Source: Qipengyuania citrea
Lineage (GTDB): Bacteria > Pseudomonadota > Alphaproteobacteria > Sphingomonadales > Sphingomonadaceae
NCBI RefSeq assembly: GCF_009828015.1
Contig: NZ_WTYG01000002.1
Span: 639,360 to 703,359, forward strand
DNA length: 64,000 nucleotides
Direction of reading: 5' to 3'
A program made the position numbers and the translations under genes. Below, piece by piece: positions 8,383 to 17,977 of this stretch. How positions within the stretch are numbered: position 1 is the stretch's first letter; every line of letters begins with the position of its first letter. The notes beneath the pieces are model-generated. The model was not told the origin of the DNA. It saw nothing but the letters and a program-made list of their open reading frames with translations, and ran no database searches.

Positions 8383-9599
8383 TCGGTGCTTTCGGTATGC
8401 ACGTGCAGCTCGCCTTCGAGCGTGCGGTGAACCGGGCATTTATCGGCGATTTCGATGATCCGGCGGCGCTGGTCTGCATCCAGCGCGTCGCCGTGCACTG
8501 CAATCCGCCGGTTGAGCGCCTGCATCTTGGTGCCTTCCGCCATGGCTTCGGCATGGTCGCAGCGATCCGCGTGGTTGCGCTCATGCGTGACTTCAACGGT
8601 CACGCCCTCGAGCGGCCAACCCTTGCGGTCGGCATACATCTTCATTGTCATCGCGGTACAGGTACCCAACGCCGCGTTGAGCAGGTCGTAGGGCGTCGGG
8701 CCGCTGTCGTCGCCGCCATAGCTGCGCGGTTCATCGGCCACGAAGCTGTGGTTCGAGGTATGCACTTCGGTCCCGAACTTGCCGTGGCCGGTCTTGGCGA
8801 CGATCCCTTCTTCGGGCAGCGGCCAGTCGTCGCGCAGCGGGAGATAGCGCTTGGCCCAAGCGGCGATCATGCCAGCTGCGAATTCTGCCGACTGGTGGTC
8901 GAGCAGCAGGTGGTCGGCGCCTTCGAGGCTGACGAAGCTCTTGGGATGCCGTGCCGCGCCGAACAGCGCACTGGCATTCTCGATACCGACGATATCGTCC
9001 GTCGGCGAATGGAGGAACAGCAAAGGGCAACGCAGCTTGCCGACTTCCTCGAGCAGGTCGGTCGCCTCCACCCGCTCGATGAATTCGCGGCTGAGCGAGA
9101 AATCGCGGCCACCGATCGTGACCGGCCCTTCCCCCTGCTCGCGGATGGCGTCGATATCGCCTTCGATCCGGGCCAGCACATGCGGCACATCGCTGGGCGC
9201 GCCGATGGTAGCGATCGCGGCGACCTTGTCGAATCCCAGATCGTCTGCCGCAGCGAGCACCGCCGCCCCGCCGAGGCTGTGCCCGACCATCAGGACGGGC
9301 TGCGCAAACCGGCGCAGCAGGTCCTCGGCCGCAGCGACCAGGTCGGCGACATCGGTGGCGAAACCGGCACGGCCGAAGTCGCCTTCACTGCCGCCCAGCC
9401 CGGTGAAGTCGAACCGCAGACAGGCAATGCCTTCACGCGACAGCGCGCGCGCCACGCTGACCGCCGCGCGGCTCTGCTTGGTGCAGGTGAAGCAATGCGC
9501 GAACAGCGCCGCCCCGCGCACCAGCCCGGTCGGCATTTCCAGGGAGCCGGTCAGCTCGTGCCCCGCATCGGTGGCGATCGTGATCGTTTCGGTAGGCAT
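8379..9599 (-). CDS. Bifunctional alpha/beta hydrolase / OsmC family protein
   Basis: A 406-aa fusion. Residues about 1-255 are an alpha/beta hydrolase with the nucleophile elbow GHSLGG near residue 105. Residues about 265-406 are an OsmC domain with the conserved pair of cysteines, GTCTAM near 311 and DKCPVH near 387. OsmC/Ohr proteins reduce organic hydroperoxides through these thiols. The fused hydrolase may release substrates from esters or peroxidized lipids, which is inference. No signal peptide is visible. It is divergent from moxR across a 90-bp gap. Confidence 0.88.
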   Translation of the reverse strand: MPTETITIATDAGHELTGSLEMPTGLVRGAALFAHCFTCTKQSRAAVSVARALSREGIACLRFDFTGLGGSEGDFGRAGFATDVADLVAAAEDLLRRFAQPVLMVGHSLGGAAVLAAADDLGFDKVAAIATIGAPSDVPHVLARIEGDIDAIREQGEGPVTIGGRDFSLSREFIERVEATDLLEEVGKLRCPLLFLHSPTDDIVGIENASALFGAARHPKSFVSLEGADHLLLDHQSAEFAAGMIAAWAKRYLPLRDDWPLPEEGIVAKTGHGKFGTEVHTSNHSFVADEPRSYGGDDSGPTPYDLLNAALGTCTAMTMKMYADRKGWPLEGVTVEVTHERNHADRCDHAEAMAEGTKMQALNRRIAVHGDALDADQRRRIIEIADKCPVHRTLEGELHVHTESTD

Positions 9600-9689
9600 G
9601 CAATCTCCCTCGCGTCTGAACCCATAACGCCCCCTTGCACGAGCGGTGCCCGGCCCCTAACGCTAACGTAAAGTTGCAAGGGAAAACCG

Positions 9690-10544
9690 ATGACAGAACC
9701 GACCCGTTTTGAAGGCACCAAATCCTATATCGCGACCGACGACTTGAAGGTCGCGGTCAATGCCGCTGTTACGCTAAGGCGTCCGCTGCTGGTCAAGGGC
9801 GAGCCGGGAACGGGCAAGACGGTTCTGGCACACGAGATTTCCAAGGCGCTCGACGCGCCGCTGATCGAATGGAACGTCAAGTCGACCACCAAGGCGCAGC
9901 AGGGCCTTTACGAATATGACGCGGTGGCCCGCCTGCGCGACGGCCAGCTCGGTGACGAGCGCGTCCATGACATTTCGAACTACATCCGGCGCGGCAAGCT
10001 GTGGGAAGCCTTCACCTCCGAAAAGCTGCCCGTGCTGCTGATCGACGAGATCGACAAGGCCGATATCGAGTTCCCCAACGACCTGTTGCAGGAACTCGAT
10101 CGCATGAGCTTCGACGTCTACGAAACGCATGAGCGGATCGAGGCGAAGGAACGCCCGATCGTGGTCATCACCTCGAACAACGAGAAGGAACTGCCCGACG
10201 CCTTCCTGCGCCGCTGCTTCTTCCATTACATCAAGTTCCCCGACACCGAGACGATGCGCGACATCATTGAAGTCCACTTCCCCGGCGTGCAGAAGAGCCT
10301 GGTGACCAAGGCGATGGAAGTGTTCTACGAAATCCGCGAAGTGCCGGGTCTGAAGAAGAAGCCCTCGACCAGCGAACTGCTCGACTGGCTCAAGCTACTG
10401 CTCAACGAAGACATGCCGCTCGAAGTGCTGCAGGATGCCAACCCCAATGCCGCAATCCCCCCGCTGCACGGCGCGCTGCTGAAGAACGAACAGGACATCA
10501 TGATGTTCGAACGGCTCGCCTTCATGGCCCGCCGCCAGAGCTGA
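9690..10544 (+). CDS. MoxR-family AAA+ ATPase
   Basis: A 284-aa AAA+ ATPase. Walker A GEPGTGKT is at residues 37-44, Walker B VLLIDEIDKAD near 115, and the sensor region VVITSNNEKELPDAFLRRC near 155. MoxR ATPases act as chaperones that, with a VWA-domain partner, activate or insert cofactors into target enzymes. The partner here is the CoxE-like gene at 12151, on the same strand but separated by an oppositely oriented gene. A GGAAAA purine run lies just before the ATG. Confidence 0.9.
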   Translation: MTEPTRFEGTKSYIATDDLKVAVNAAVTLRRPLLVKGEPGTGKTVLAHEISKALDAPLIEWNVKSTTKAQQGLYEYDAVARLRDGQLGDERVHDISNYIRRGKLWEAFTSEKLPVLLIDEIDKADIEFPNDLLQELDRMSFDVYETHERIEAKERPIVVITSNNEKELPDAFLRRCFFHYIKFPDTETMRDIIEVHFPGVQKSLVTKAMEVFYEIREVPGLKKKPSTSELLDWLKLLLNEDMPLEVLQDANPNAAIPPLHGALLKNEQDIMMFERLAFMARRQS

Positions 10545-10569
10545 TCGCGCACAGCGAAATACGCATGTG

Positions 10570-10606
10570 AAAGGGGCGCGGACCGGATATGGTTCGCGCC
10601 CCTTTT
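10570..10606. terminator. Bidirectional intrinsic terminator between moxR and the chemoreceptor-like gene
   Basis: A 15-bp stem (10570-10584 with 10591-10605, one G-T wobble) encloses the 6-nt loop GGATAT. The right arm ends in TTTT on the plus strand, and the left arm begins with AAA, giving U residues on the minus strand as well. It lies between two convergent stops and can serve both genes. Confidence 0.75.
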
Positions 10607-10625
10607 CGCGTCTGAAAAGCCGCCG

Positions 10626-12026
10626 TCAGTTGAAGCTGTACGCCAGTTCGAAATCGCCCCAGCGGCGGCCGTTGATAACCAGCGGGACATAGACATTGCG
10701 CACGACGACATAGTTCCGGCCGTCGCCTTCCTGCCGGTACACCGCCATCATGTAGGGATCGGTCTGGCTCTTGGCCTTCTTGTCGATCGCATAGAGCATG
10801 ACGCGCCCGTTGCGGCAGTAGGTCGTATCATGCGTGACATCGCCGGTCGGCGCGCGGCAGCGATCGGTGATATGCGTCGGCAGGAAGCCGTTCATATCCG
10901 CTTCCGAACACATCAGGATCGGTCCGCCCTGCGCGACCACGCGGTCGTTGATCGGGCGCCAGTTCGCATCGGCCCAATCGCTCAGTGCAGTGCGGTACTG
11001 TTCGGGGTTGGTGCCGGGGACATATTGGTAATCGCGGTCGAACAGCTGGTCCATGCTGAGCGATCCGTCGGCGATCGCGGCTTCGGCGACGCCGGCGACT
11101 TCCGCGGCGAAACGGCGCGCCTGTTCGACCATCCGGCTGTCATCGGGCGAAAGGTCCGCCTTGACCAGCTGGTCGAACATCTCGCTCGCGGTCATTTCCA
11201 GATCCTCGATCCGGGCATGCGCCGTACCGAGCTTGGTTTCGTTGACCGTGACCGCCTCGTCGAAATCGTCGAGCACATCCTGCACGCGGTGGACATGCCC
11301 CGAAATGGTGGCGGTGTTGCGCGCAATCAGGTCCTGCTGGCCGTCGACCTCGAGCAGCAGTTCGGTGACGCTGCGCATGGTATCCTCGATCGAGCCGACC
11401 GAGTTCTTCGCCTGGCTGCTCGCTTCCGCGCCGCTTTCGATCTTCTCGATCACCTGACCCGCTTCGTTGCCGAGCGTATCGATCGTCCGGCCGATCTCCT
11501 CGGTTGCCTTGCGGGTCTGGCTGGCAAGCGATTTCACCTCATTGGCGACGACCGCGAAAGTGCGGCCCTGCTCGCCCGCGCGCATCGCCTCGATCGTCGC
11601 ATTGAGCGCGAGGATGTTGGTCGTCTCGGCGATCTGGTCGATCTCCTGGCTGGAGCGGCGCACCTGGTCCATCGCCGCGGCAAAGCCGGTGACATGCTGG
11701 GTCAGCGTTTCGACCAGGCTGAGCAGATTGCCGATCTCGTTCAGCGAGTTGTTGATCATCGTCGAACCGTGCCTGAGCCGTTCGATCGCGCGTTCGGACA
11801 GCAGCCGGGCCTCGTCGCTCGCTTCGAGCACCTTGCGCTGATCTTCGTCGAGCGTCCGCACGGTGCCCTGCAACTCGCCATATTCGCTGCGCAGGTGGCC
11901 GAACGAATCGATCACGCCCTGGACGATACCCGCCACATCGGAACAGCCGACGGTGACCTTGCCGCAGGCGGCCGGAATTTGATCGAGAGCGGACGCACCG
12001 CCCTTGTCGATCGCGCTGAGTTCCAT
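10626..12026 (-). CDS. Soluble methyl-accepting chemotaxis-type protein with C-terminal sensor domain
   Basis: A 466-aa protein with no transmembrane segment or HAMP domain. A long coiled-coil signalling region carries the chemoreceptor hairpin tip near residues 125-165 (NILALNATIEAMRAGEQG, FAVVANEVKSLA). After about residue 300 comes a domain containing DRDYQYVPGTNPEQYRT and ending GRRWGDFELAYSF, found at the C-terminus of other cytoplasmic or membrane methyl-accepting proteins. It probably senses an internal signal and may feed a CheA/CheW array; no che genes are in the window. It splits the usual moxR-VWA pair. An AAGGGGG lies about 8 nt before the ATG. Confidence 0.83.
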   Translation of the reverse strand: MELSAIDKGGASALDQIPAACGKVTVGCSDVAGIVQGVIDSFGHLRSEYGELQGTVRTLDEDQRKVLEASDEARLLSERAIERLRHGSTMINNSLNEIGNLLSLVETLTQHVTGFAAAMDQVRRSSQEIDQIAETTNILALNATIEAMRAGEQGRTFAVVANEVKSLASQTRKATEEIGRTIDTLGNEAGQVIEKIESGAEASSQAKNSVGSIEDTMRSVTELLLEVDGQQDLIARNTATISGHVHRVQDVLDDFDEAVTVNETKLGTAHARIEDLEMTASEMFDQLVKADLSPDDSRMVEQARRFAAEVAGVAEAAIADGSLSMDQLFDRDYQYVPGTNPEQYRTALSDWADANWRPINDRVVAQGGPILMCSEADMNGFLPTHITDRCRAPTGDVTHDTTYCRNGRVMLYAIDKKAKSQTDPYMMAVYRQEGDGRNYVVVRNVYVPLVINGRRWGDFELAYSFN

Positions 12027-12150
12027 GTGCTTACGACCCCCTTATTCGTTTTGATCAGCGAGGTTTAGGCGCTGATGGTTAGTGGAGGGTAAAAATCGGT
12101 TGCGATTCACACACTGGTGCACTCGCCCTACACGCGCTAAGCCGTTCGGC

Positions 12151-13335
12151 ATGTTCTTCAATTTCGTCGACGAGCTTCGCTCTGCGGGCATTTCCGCAAG
12201 CTTCAAGGAACACCTCACGCTGATCGAGGCGCTCGACCGCGACGTGATCGAGCAATCGCCCGAAGCCTTCTACTACCTCAGCCGGGCGACCTTCGTGAAG
12301 GACGAAGGGCTGATCGACCGGTTCGACCAGGTGTTCCAGAAAGTCTTCAAGGGCATCCTCAGCGATTACGGGCAGAACCCCGTGGATGTCCCCGAAGACT
12401 GGCTGAAGGCGGTGGCCGAGAAATTCCTGTCCGAAGAGGAGATGGAAAAGATCAAGGCCCTGGGCGACTGGGACGAGATCATGGAGACGCTCAAGAAGCG
12501 TCTGGAGGAACAGGAAAAACGCCACCAGGGCGGCAACAAGTGGATCGGCACGGGCGGGACATCGCCCTTCGGCAATTCGGGCTACAACCCCGAAGGCGTG
12601 CGGATCGGCGGGGAAAGCAAGCACAAGCGTGCGGTCAAGGTGTGGGAAAAGCGCGAGTTCAAGAACCTCGACAACACCAAGGAACTGGGCACGCGCAACA
12701 TCAAGATGGCGCTGCGGCGCCTGCGCCGCTTTGCCCGCGAAGGCGCCGCCGACGAGCTCGACCTCGATGCGACGATCGAGGGCACGGCCAAGCAGGGCTG
12801 GCTCGACATCCGCATGCGGCCCGAACGGCACAATGCGGTCAAGCTGCTGCTGTTCCTCGACGTCGGCGGGTCGATGGATCCCTTCATCAAGGTGACCGAG
12901 GAACTGTTCAGCGCGGCCACGGCCGAATTCAAGAACCTCGAATTCTTCTACTTCCACAACTGCCTGTATGAAGGCGTGTGGAAGGACAACCGCCGGCGCT
13001 GGCAGGAACGCACCAAGACCTGGGATGTGCTCCACAAATACGGGCACGACTACAAGATCGTGTTCGTCGGCGATGCGGCGATGAGCCCCTACGAGATCAC
13101 CCATCCGGGCGGCAGCGTCGAGCATATGAACGAGGAAGCCGGCGCCACCTGGATGCAGCGCGTGACCAGTACTTATCCGGCGACCGTGTGGCTCAACCCG
13201 GTGCCCGAAAAGCAGTGGAGCTATTCGCAGTCGACCAAGGTGATGAAACAGCTGGTCAACGACCGCATGTATCCGCTGACGCTCGACGGGCTCGACGACG
13301 CGATGCGCGAACTGAGCCGCAAGACCGGGGCATGA
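12151..13335 (+). CDS. VWA domain protein, CoxE-like partner of MoxR
   Basis: A 394-aa protein beginning MFFNFVDELRSAGI, the family's usual N-terminus; an upstream in-frame ATG at 12082 would add 23 unrelated residues. The C-terminal half is a von Willebrand A domain with the MIDAS-like LFLDVGGSMD near residue 236, where glycine replaces the first serine of DxSxS. The family works with MoxR ATPases. The MoxR partner is at 9690-10544. The gene ends just before a strong terminator. Confidence 0.87.
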   Translation: MFFNFVDELRSAGISASFKEHLTLIEALDRDVIEQSPEAFYYLSRATFVKDEGLIDRFDQVFQKVFKGILSDYGQNPVDVPEDWLKAVAEKFLSEEEMEKIKALGDWDEIMETLKKRLEEQEKRHQGGNKWIGTGGTSPFGNSGYNPEGVRIGGESKHKRAVKVWEKREFKNLDNTKELGTRNIKMALRRLRRFAREGAADELDLDATIEGTAKQGWLDIRMRPERHNAVKLLLFLDVGGSMDPFIKVTEELFSAATAEFKNLEFFYFHNCLYEGVWKDNRRRWQERTKTWDVLHKYGHDYKIVFVGDAAMSPYEITHPGGSVEHMNEEAGATWMQRVTSTYPATVWLNPVPEKQWSYSQSTKVMKQLVNDRMYPLTLDGLDDAMRELSRKTGA

Positions 13336-13339
13336 GAAA

Positions 13340-13366
13340 ACCCCGGGCGTTGCTTACGCCCGGGGT
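13340..13366. terminator. Bidirectional intrinsic terminator
   Basis: A perfect 11-bp stem ACCCCGGGCGT / ACGCCCGGGGT (13340-13350 with 13356-13366) closes a 5-nt loop TGCTT. It starts 5 bp after the VWA gene stop, is preceded by AAAA (U-run for the minus strand) and followed by TCGTTG. It separates the convergent VWA and MFS genes. Confidence 0.75.
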
Positions 13367-13407
13367 CGTTGCTTCCAGCGGGTAGCGGGCCACGCGGCCC
13401 GCCCCGG

Positions 13408-14694
13408 CTAGTCCTTCTGATCGAGTTCCTCGTTGAGGCGCAGCGAACAGCGCCAGAAGAAGAACGCCGGCAGCAGCCCGAGGAACGTCGCGCCGTAAAG
13501 CACGTAGCGCACGCTTTCCTCGCCATAGGCGGGCTGCAGCAGATCGGACATCATCCCGAAGAACAGTGGCCCCAGCCCCAGCCCGATGAGGTTCTGGAAG
13601 AACAGCAGCACGGCGGCCGCGATCGCCCGGGCGCGCAGCGGCACGAGGCCCTGCACGCTCGAATAGGTGGGGCCGTAATAGAGCGAATTGCAGATCGTCG
13701 GGACGATCAGCAGGAACAGCGCCAGCAGCCAGTTGTCGGTCATGAAGGCGAGCAGCGCGAAGGGTATCGTCACCACCATGCCCACCGCGGGCGCGGTGAG
13801 CACATGGCGGCGGTTCTTGGCGCCCCAGCGATCGGCGATATAACCGCCCAGGACCGTGCCGGCGATGCCCGCCCCGCCATTGACCAGCCCGAACCACAGC
13901 CCGGTTTCACCCGGGGTCAGCCCGTGCGTGCGCTGGAAGAAGATCGTGATCCAGGTAACCTTGCCGTAGGCGAGGAAGGCCGCGGCCGAACCTGCCGCCA
14001 CCAGCAGGACGAAAGCGCGCGAGCTGAACATTGCCTTGAGCGCGGCCTTCATCGGCATCTGTTCGGCCGACTGCTGCGTACCGGCCTGCATCATCCCGGT
14101 GCGGCGGGGGTCCTTCAGATAGGTGAAGACGACCACGGCCAGCGCAATGCCCGGAAGCCCGACGATCAGGAAGGCGTTGCGCCACCCGACCGAATCGGCG
14201 AGCAGGCCGCCGATCAGCATGCCCAGCAGTGTGCCGATGGGGATGCCAAGCGCGTAGAAGGCCAGCGCGGAGGAGCGCTTGGAAGGTTCGACCATATCCG
14301 CGATCAGCGAATGCGCAGGCGGCGTGCAACCCGCCTCGCCCACGCCCACGCCGATCCGCGCCAGCAGCAGCTGGATGAAATTCTGCGCCAGTCCGCACAA
14401 GGCAGTCATGGCCGACCAGATCGCCAGCGCACCGCCGATCAGCCATGGGCGGTTGGTAGTCGAGCGATCAGAGAAACGCGCGATCGGCAGGCCGAGGATC
14501 GTGTAGAACAGTGCGAAGGCCAGGCCCGTCATCAGGCCGATCTGCGTATCGCTCAGACCCAGTTCGAGCCGGATCGGCTCGGCCAGGATGTTGACGATCT
14601 GCCGATCGATGAAATTGAAGATGTAAACTATCAGAAGGATCCACAGGGTAACCCTGACCGATCCACCAGTCTGCCGTGCTGCCGCAGTCGCCAT
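13408..14694 (-). CDS. MFS transporter, spinster-like
   Basis: A 428-aa major facilitator with about 12 membrane segments. The N-terminus (VYIFNFIDRQIVNILAEPI) and motif A region (GLPIARFSDRS) near residue 80 resemble the spinster-like MFS proteins abundant in sphingomonads. GVGVGEAGCTPPAHSLIADM near residue 115 is also typical of that group. The substrate cannot be predicted. It is a single gene with a 167-bp upstream region before the end of the namZ gene. Confidence 0.85.
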   Translation of the reverse strand: MATAAARQTGGSVRVTLWILLIVYIFNFIDRQIVNILAEPIRLELGLSDTQIGLMTGLAFALFYTILGLPIARFSDRSTTNRPWLIGGALAIWSAMTALCGLAQNFIQLLLARIGVGVGEAGCTPPAHSLIADMVEPSKRSSALAFYALGIPIGTLLGMLIGGLLADSVGWRNAFLIVGLPGIALAVVVFTYLKDPRRTGMMQAGTQQSAEQMPMKAALKAMFSSRAFVLLVAAGSAAAFLAYGKVTWITIFFQRTHGLTPGETGLWFGLVNGGAGIAGTVLGGYIADRWGAKNRRHVLTAPAVGMVVTIPFALLAFMTDNWLLALFLLIVPTICNSLYYGPTYSSVQGLVPLRARAIAAAVLLFFQNLIGLGLGPLFFGMMSDLLQPAYGEESVRYVLYGATFLGLLPAFFFWRCSLRLNEELDQKD

Positions 14695-14861
14695 TATAAC
14701 CTCTCCCGAAGCGCGGGTATGCCCGTCACTTTCAAGTAGGCTCGCCTTCCCGGGGCCTTAGGTCAAGACCATTGATCGAAAATCGAACTTGCGGTCGGGT
14801 AGAAAAGTTTGCCGCTGTCCAACCCTGCGACCGCGTACGGACGGCGGTGCTGCCCGACCGG

Positions 14862-16064
14862 TCAGTTGTAGGCCAGATGCGCTGCGATCGATTCGCGCCA
14901 GGCGGCTTCGTCCGCGCTGGCGACCCGGTCGAGATCGTCGGGAACGGCTTCACTGTCGTCGACCCATTCGCGCAGCACCGAACCCCCGTTGATCACGTCG
15001 ATCGCCAGGCGGTCGAGTTCGTATTCGTAAGGGAAATCGCGCCAGATCGGATAGTCGCAATAGAGAGCGCGGATGGCCTTGAAGGCCAGGGCCTGCAATC
15101 GCCAAGGGCGGAACGCGTGGTGATCGTAGAACTCGCCTTCGGCATGGATCATCAGCCCGTTGCACAGCGCGCCCGCGTGCTTGTGGAAAGTCGGTTCGAA
15201 CCAGCATTCGCGAAGCGCCGAACCGCGCATCCAGACCGGCGCCAGACGATGCATTTCGGCCAGCACTGCCTTGGCATCCACGTCGGGCGCCCCGAACAGG
15301 ACTTCCAGCGGCCGGGTCGTCCCCCGGCCCTCGCTCAGCGTGGTGCCTTCGAGCATGACGGTGCCGGCATAGGCCCGCGCCATGTTGAGGCTGGCCGCAT
15401 TGGGGCTCGGATTGATCCAGATGCGGCTTTCGGGCCAGCCATAGCCGGGGGCCCGGCCGGGCGACCAACCCTGCATCTCGATCACCTGCAGATCCACGTC
15501 GAGCTTGAAATGCGCGACGAACCAGCGCGCCATTTCGCCCATGGTCAGCCCGTGACGCATCGCCATCGGCGCGGCGCCAACAAAGCTCTCCTGACCGGGT
15601 TCGAGTAGGGTTCCTTCCACCGGCCCACCGGCGGGATTGGGGCGGTCAAGCACCCATACCGACTTGCCCGCCTTCGCCGCCTCCTCGAGCAGATACAGCA
15701 GCGTGGTGACGAAGGTGTAGATCCGGCAGCCGAGGTCCTGCAGGTCGAACAGGAAGACGTCGGCGCTGTCCATCATCTGCGCGGTGGGGCGCCGTACTTC
15801 GCCATAGAGGCTGAAAACGGGGATGCCGTAGTGCGGATCGACCTCGTCCCCGGTCTCGACCATGTTGTCTTGCTTGTCGCCCTTGAGCCCGTGCTGCGGA
15901 CCGAAGGCGGAGGTCACATTGACCCCGCGGTCGATCAGCGCGTCGAGCGAATGCGTGAGGCCCGCGGTTACCGAGGCAGGATGCGCGACCAGCGCGACCC
16001 GGCGCCCGTCCAGCGGCTTGCGCAGTTGCTCTTCCGTGACGAGCCGATCGATGCCGAATTTCAT
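14862..16064 (-). CDS. namZ: DUF1343 exo-beta-N-acetylmuramidase, NamZ family (GH171)
   Basis: A 400-aa DUF1343 protein. Family signatures are GRRVALVAHPASV near residue 20, FGPQHGLKGDKQD near 55, FLFDLQDLGCRIYTF near 105, LDRPNPAGG near 145 and EGTTLSEGRGTTRP near 240. Characterized members cleave terminal MurNAc from peptidoglycan fragments, a step in cell-wall recycling. Unlike the secreted Firmicute enzyme, no signal peptide is visible, so this one may act in the cytoplasm. It is coupled by ATGA to the DOMON-like gene upstream. Confidence 0.85.
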   Translation of the reverse strand: MKFGIDRLVTEEQLRKPLDGRRVALVAHPASVTAGLTHSLDALIDRGVNVTSAFGPQHGLKGDKQDNMVETGDEVDPHYGIPVFSLYGEVRRPTAQMMDSADVFLFDLQDLGCRIYTFVTTLLYLLEEAAKAGKSVWVLDRPNPAGGPVEGTLLEPGQESFVGAAPMAMRHGLTMGEMARWFVAHFKLDVDLQVIEMQGWSPGRAPGYGWPESRIWINPSPNAASLNMARAYAGTVMLEGTTLSEGRGTTRPLEVLFGAPDVDAKAVLAEMHRLAPVWMRGSALRECWFEPTFHKHAGALCNGLMIHAEGEFYDHHAFRPWRLQALAFKAIRALYCDYPIWRDFPYEYELDRLAIDVINGGSVLREWVDDSEAVPDDLDRVASADEAAWRESIAAHLAYN

Positions 16065-16603
16065 GGCGCGCTAGCTGCCCCAAGCCGCGCGGTGAAGCAA
16101 GACGGATCGTGGAAATCGGGCGCCTCTCTGCCATGAGCGAGCGCCCAGTAGCTCTTGTGCCCGCCGGTCTCCTCGATCACGCAGCTGATGCCCATCGCGC
16201 ACTCGGTCTGCGGCAGCCCCGCGGCGGGCAGCGCGGCATCGAAGATCGCGAACTTGCCGCCAGGGCGCATAGTGCAGACCGCATCGCGCGGCATCGGCCA
16301 TTCGCTCATGCCGTCGCGCGGGGCCGAGAAGCGGTAGGCATTCCAGCGCTCGGAGGGCGACAGATTGAACTCGTGATAGGCGGTGTCCCCATCGGGCCGC
16401 AGGAAGAGCTCGAAGCAGGTGGTCTGCCACAGTCCGTCGGCGCGTCCCTTGCCGGCAAATCCGGGGAGGACGAGATCATGCGCAGCCTCGATCCGCCAGC
16501 GCAGCGTCAGCCAGTTGGCATCGTGCGCGGTCACGCGCGCCTCCACCGCCGTTACCCCCAGTGCAGGGCATGCCGGATGCGGTTCCAATCGATAGATTTG
16601 CAT
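16061..16603 (-). CDS. DOMON-like domain protein
   Basis: A 180-aa protein resembling the alphaproteobacterial DOMON-like family. Recognizable parts are [15 protein letters not shown] near residue 35, [15 protein letters not shown] near 57 and [17 protein letters not shown] near 78. The beta-sandwich fold suggests ligand or sugar binding, but the function is unknown. There is no signal peptide. It overlaps the namZ start by ATGA, which suggests a shared role. It is divergent from tyrS across 32 bp. Confidence 0.75.
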   Translation of the reverse strand: MQIYRLEPHPACPALGVTAVEARVTAHDANWLTLRWRIEAAHDLVLPGFAGKGRADGLWQTTCFELFLRPDGDTAYHEFNLSPSERWNAYRFSAPRDGMSEWPMPRDAVCTMRPGGKFAIFDAALPAAGLPQTECAMGISCVIEETGGHKSYWALAHGREAPDFHDPSCFTARLGAASAP

Positions 16604-16635
16604 GCCGCCCCTTACCTGCTAGCGCGCGCCTCGTC

Positions 16636-17868
16636 ATGAACAACTATACGTCCGAACTCATGCGCGTGCTCGACGAGCGCGGCTATATCCACCAGGTCAC
16701 CGATGCCGCAGGGCTCGATGCGCTTGCCGCCAGGCAGATCGTCCCCGGCTATATCGGTTTCGATGCCACCGCGCCGTCGCTCCACATCGGCAGCCTCGTC
16801 CAGATCATGATGCTGCGGCGCCTCCAGCAGGCGGGCCACAAGCCGGTCGTGCTGATGGGCGGCGGGACCACGCGGATCGGCGATCCGACCGGCCGCGACG
16901 AGAGTCGCAAGATGCTCACCGACGAGACGATCGCAGCCAATATCGAGGGGATCCGCACCGTCTTCGAACGGTTGCTGACCTTCGGCGAGGGGCCGACCGA
17001 TGCAGTCATGGTCGACAACCAGGACTGGCTGGGCGAACTCGGCTATATCGAAATGCTGCAGAAGGTCGGCACACATTTCACCGTCAACCGGATGCTGACA
17101 TTCGATTCGGTGCGGCTGCGGCTCGAGCGCGAGCAGCCGATGACCTTTCTCGAATTCAACTACATGATCCTGCAGGGATACGACTTCCGTCACCTGGCGC
17201 AGGACATGGGCGTGCGGCTGCAGATGGGCGGCAGCGACCAGTGGGGCAATATCGTCAACGGGATGGAGCTCGGCCGCCGGATGGATGGCAGCGAGCTGTT
17301 CGGCCTGACCACGCCGCTGCTGACCACCGCCGATGGCGGCAAGATGGGCAAGACCGCCTCGGGCGCGGTCTGGCTCAACGAAGCGCAGCTGCCGAATTAC
17401 GACTTCTGGCAATATTGGCGCAATGTCGACGACCGCGACGTGGGCCGCTTCCTGCGGCTGTTCACCGACCTCGACCTGGCTGAAATCGCCCGGCTCGAAG
17501 CGCTCGAAGGCGCGCAGATCAACGAAGCCAAGACGGTTCTTGCCAATGAAGTAACCACGCTCGTTCGGGGTGCCGAAGCCGCGCGGCTCGCCGAGCGCAC
17601 CGCGGCCGAGACCTTCGCCGGCGGCGGCGCGGGCAGCGATCTGCCGACGCTTGCCGTGGGCGCGGACGGCATGCGGATCGGCGCGGTGCTCACCGAGCTC
17701 GGCTTCACCGCTTCGAACGGCGAGGCCAAGCGAAAGCTGGCCGAAGGCGCGGTCAAGCTCGACGGGGCAGTGATCACCGAACCGGGGCATCTGGTAACGG
17801 TCGCGCAAGGCGGCGAATGCAAGCTCAGCCTGGGCAAGAAGAAGCACGCAATCATCCGCGCGCAATAA
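16636..17868 (+). CDS. tyrS: Tyrosyl-tRNA synthetase
   Basis: A 410-aa class I synthetase charging tRNA-Tyr. It has the HIGH-like HIGS near residue 50, the KMSKS-like KMGKT near 236 and a C-terminal S4 RNA-binding domain. An open frame extends upstream to 16561, but the family-like N-terminus ([17 protein letters not shown]) starts at the ATG at 16636. It is probably transcribed alone from the short divergent region shared with the DOMON-like gene. Confidence 0.95.
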   Translation: MNNYTSELMRVLDERGYIHQVTDAAGLDALAARQIVPGYIGFDATAPSLHIGSLVQIMMLRRLQQAGHKPVVLMGGGTTRIGDPTGRDESRKMLTDETIAANIEGIRTVFERLLTFGEGPTDAVMVDNQDWLGELGYIEMLQKVGTHFTVNRMLTFDSVRLRLEREQPMTFLEFNYMILQGYDFRHLAQDMGVRLQMGGSDQWGNIVNGMELGRRMDGSELFGLTTPLLTTADGGKMGKTASGAVWLNEAQLPNYDFWQYWRNVDDRDVGRFLRLFTDLDLAEIARLEALEGAQINEAKTVLANEVTTLVRGAEAARLAERTAAETFAGGGAGSDLPTLAVGADGMRIGAVLTELGFTASNGEAKRKLAEGAVKLDGAVITEPGHLVTVAQGGECKLSLGKKKHAIIRAQ

Positions 17869-17886
17869 GCGGCGAAGCGAGCATCA

Positions 17887-17911
17887 GGAACGTCGAAAGG
17901 CCCCGATTGTT
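17887..17911 (+). promoter_or_regulatory. Possible EcfG-type promoter for the PilZ gene
   Basis: GGAAC at 17887-17891, a 16-bp spacer, and TGTT at 17908-17911. The general-stress sigma factor EcfG of alphaproteobacteria recognizes GGAAC-N16/17-CGTT; here GTT is kept but the C is T. Transcription would start near 17918, about 60 nt before the PilZ start. Confidence 0.35.
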
Positions 17912-17977
17912 TACCATTTGGAAGACTTTTCCGCGCATAGTATATTTCGTCTTAAGCACTTCAAAGGGAACGCCAGC

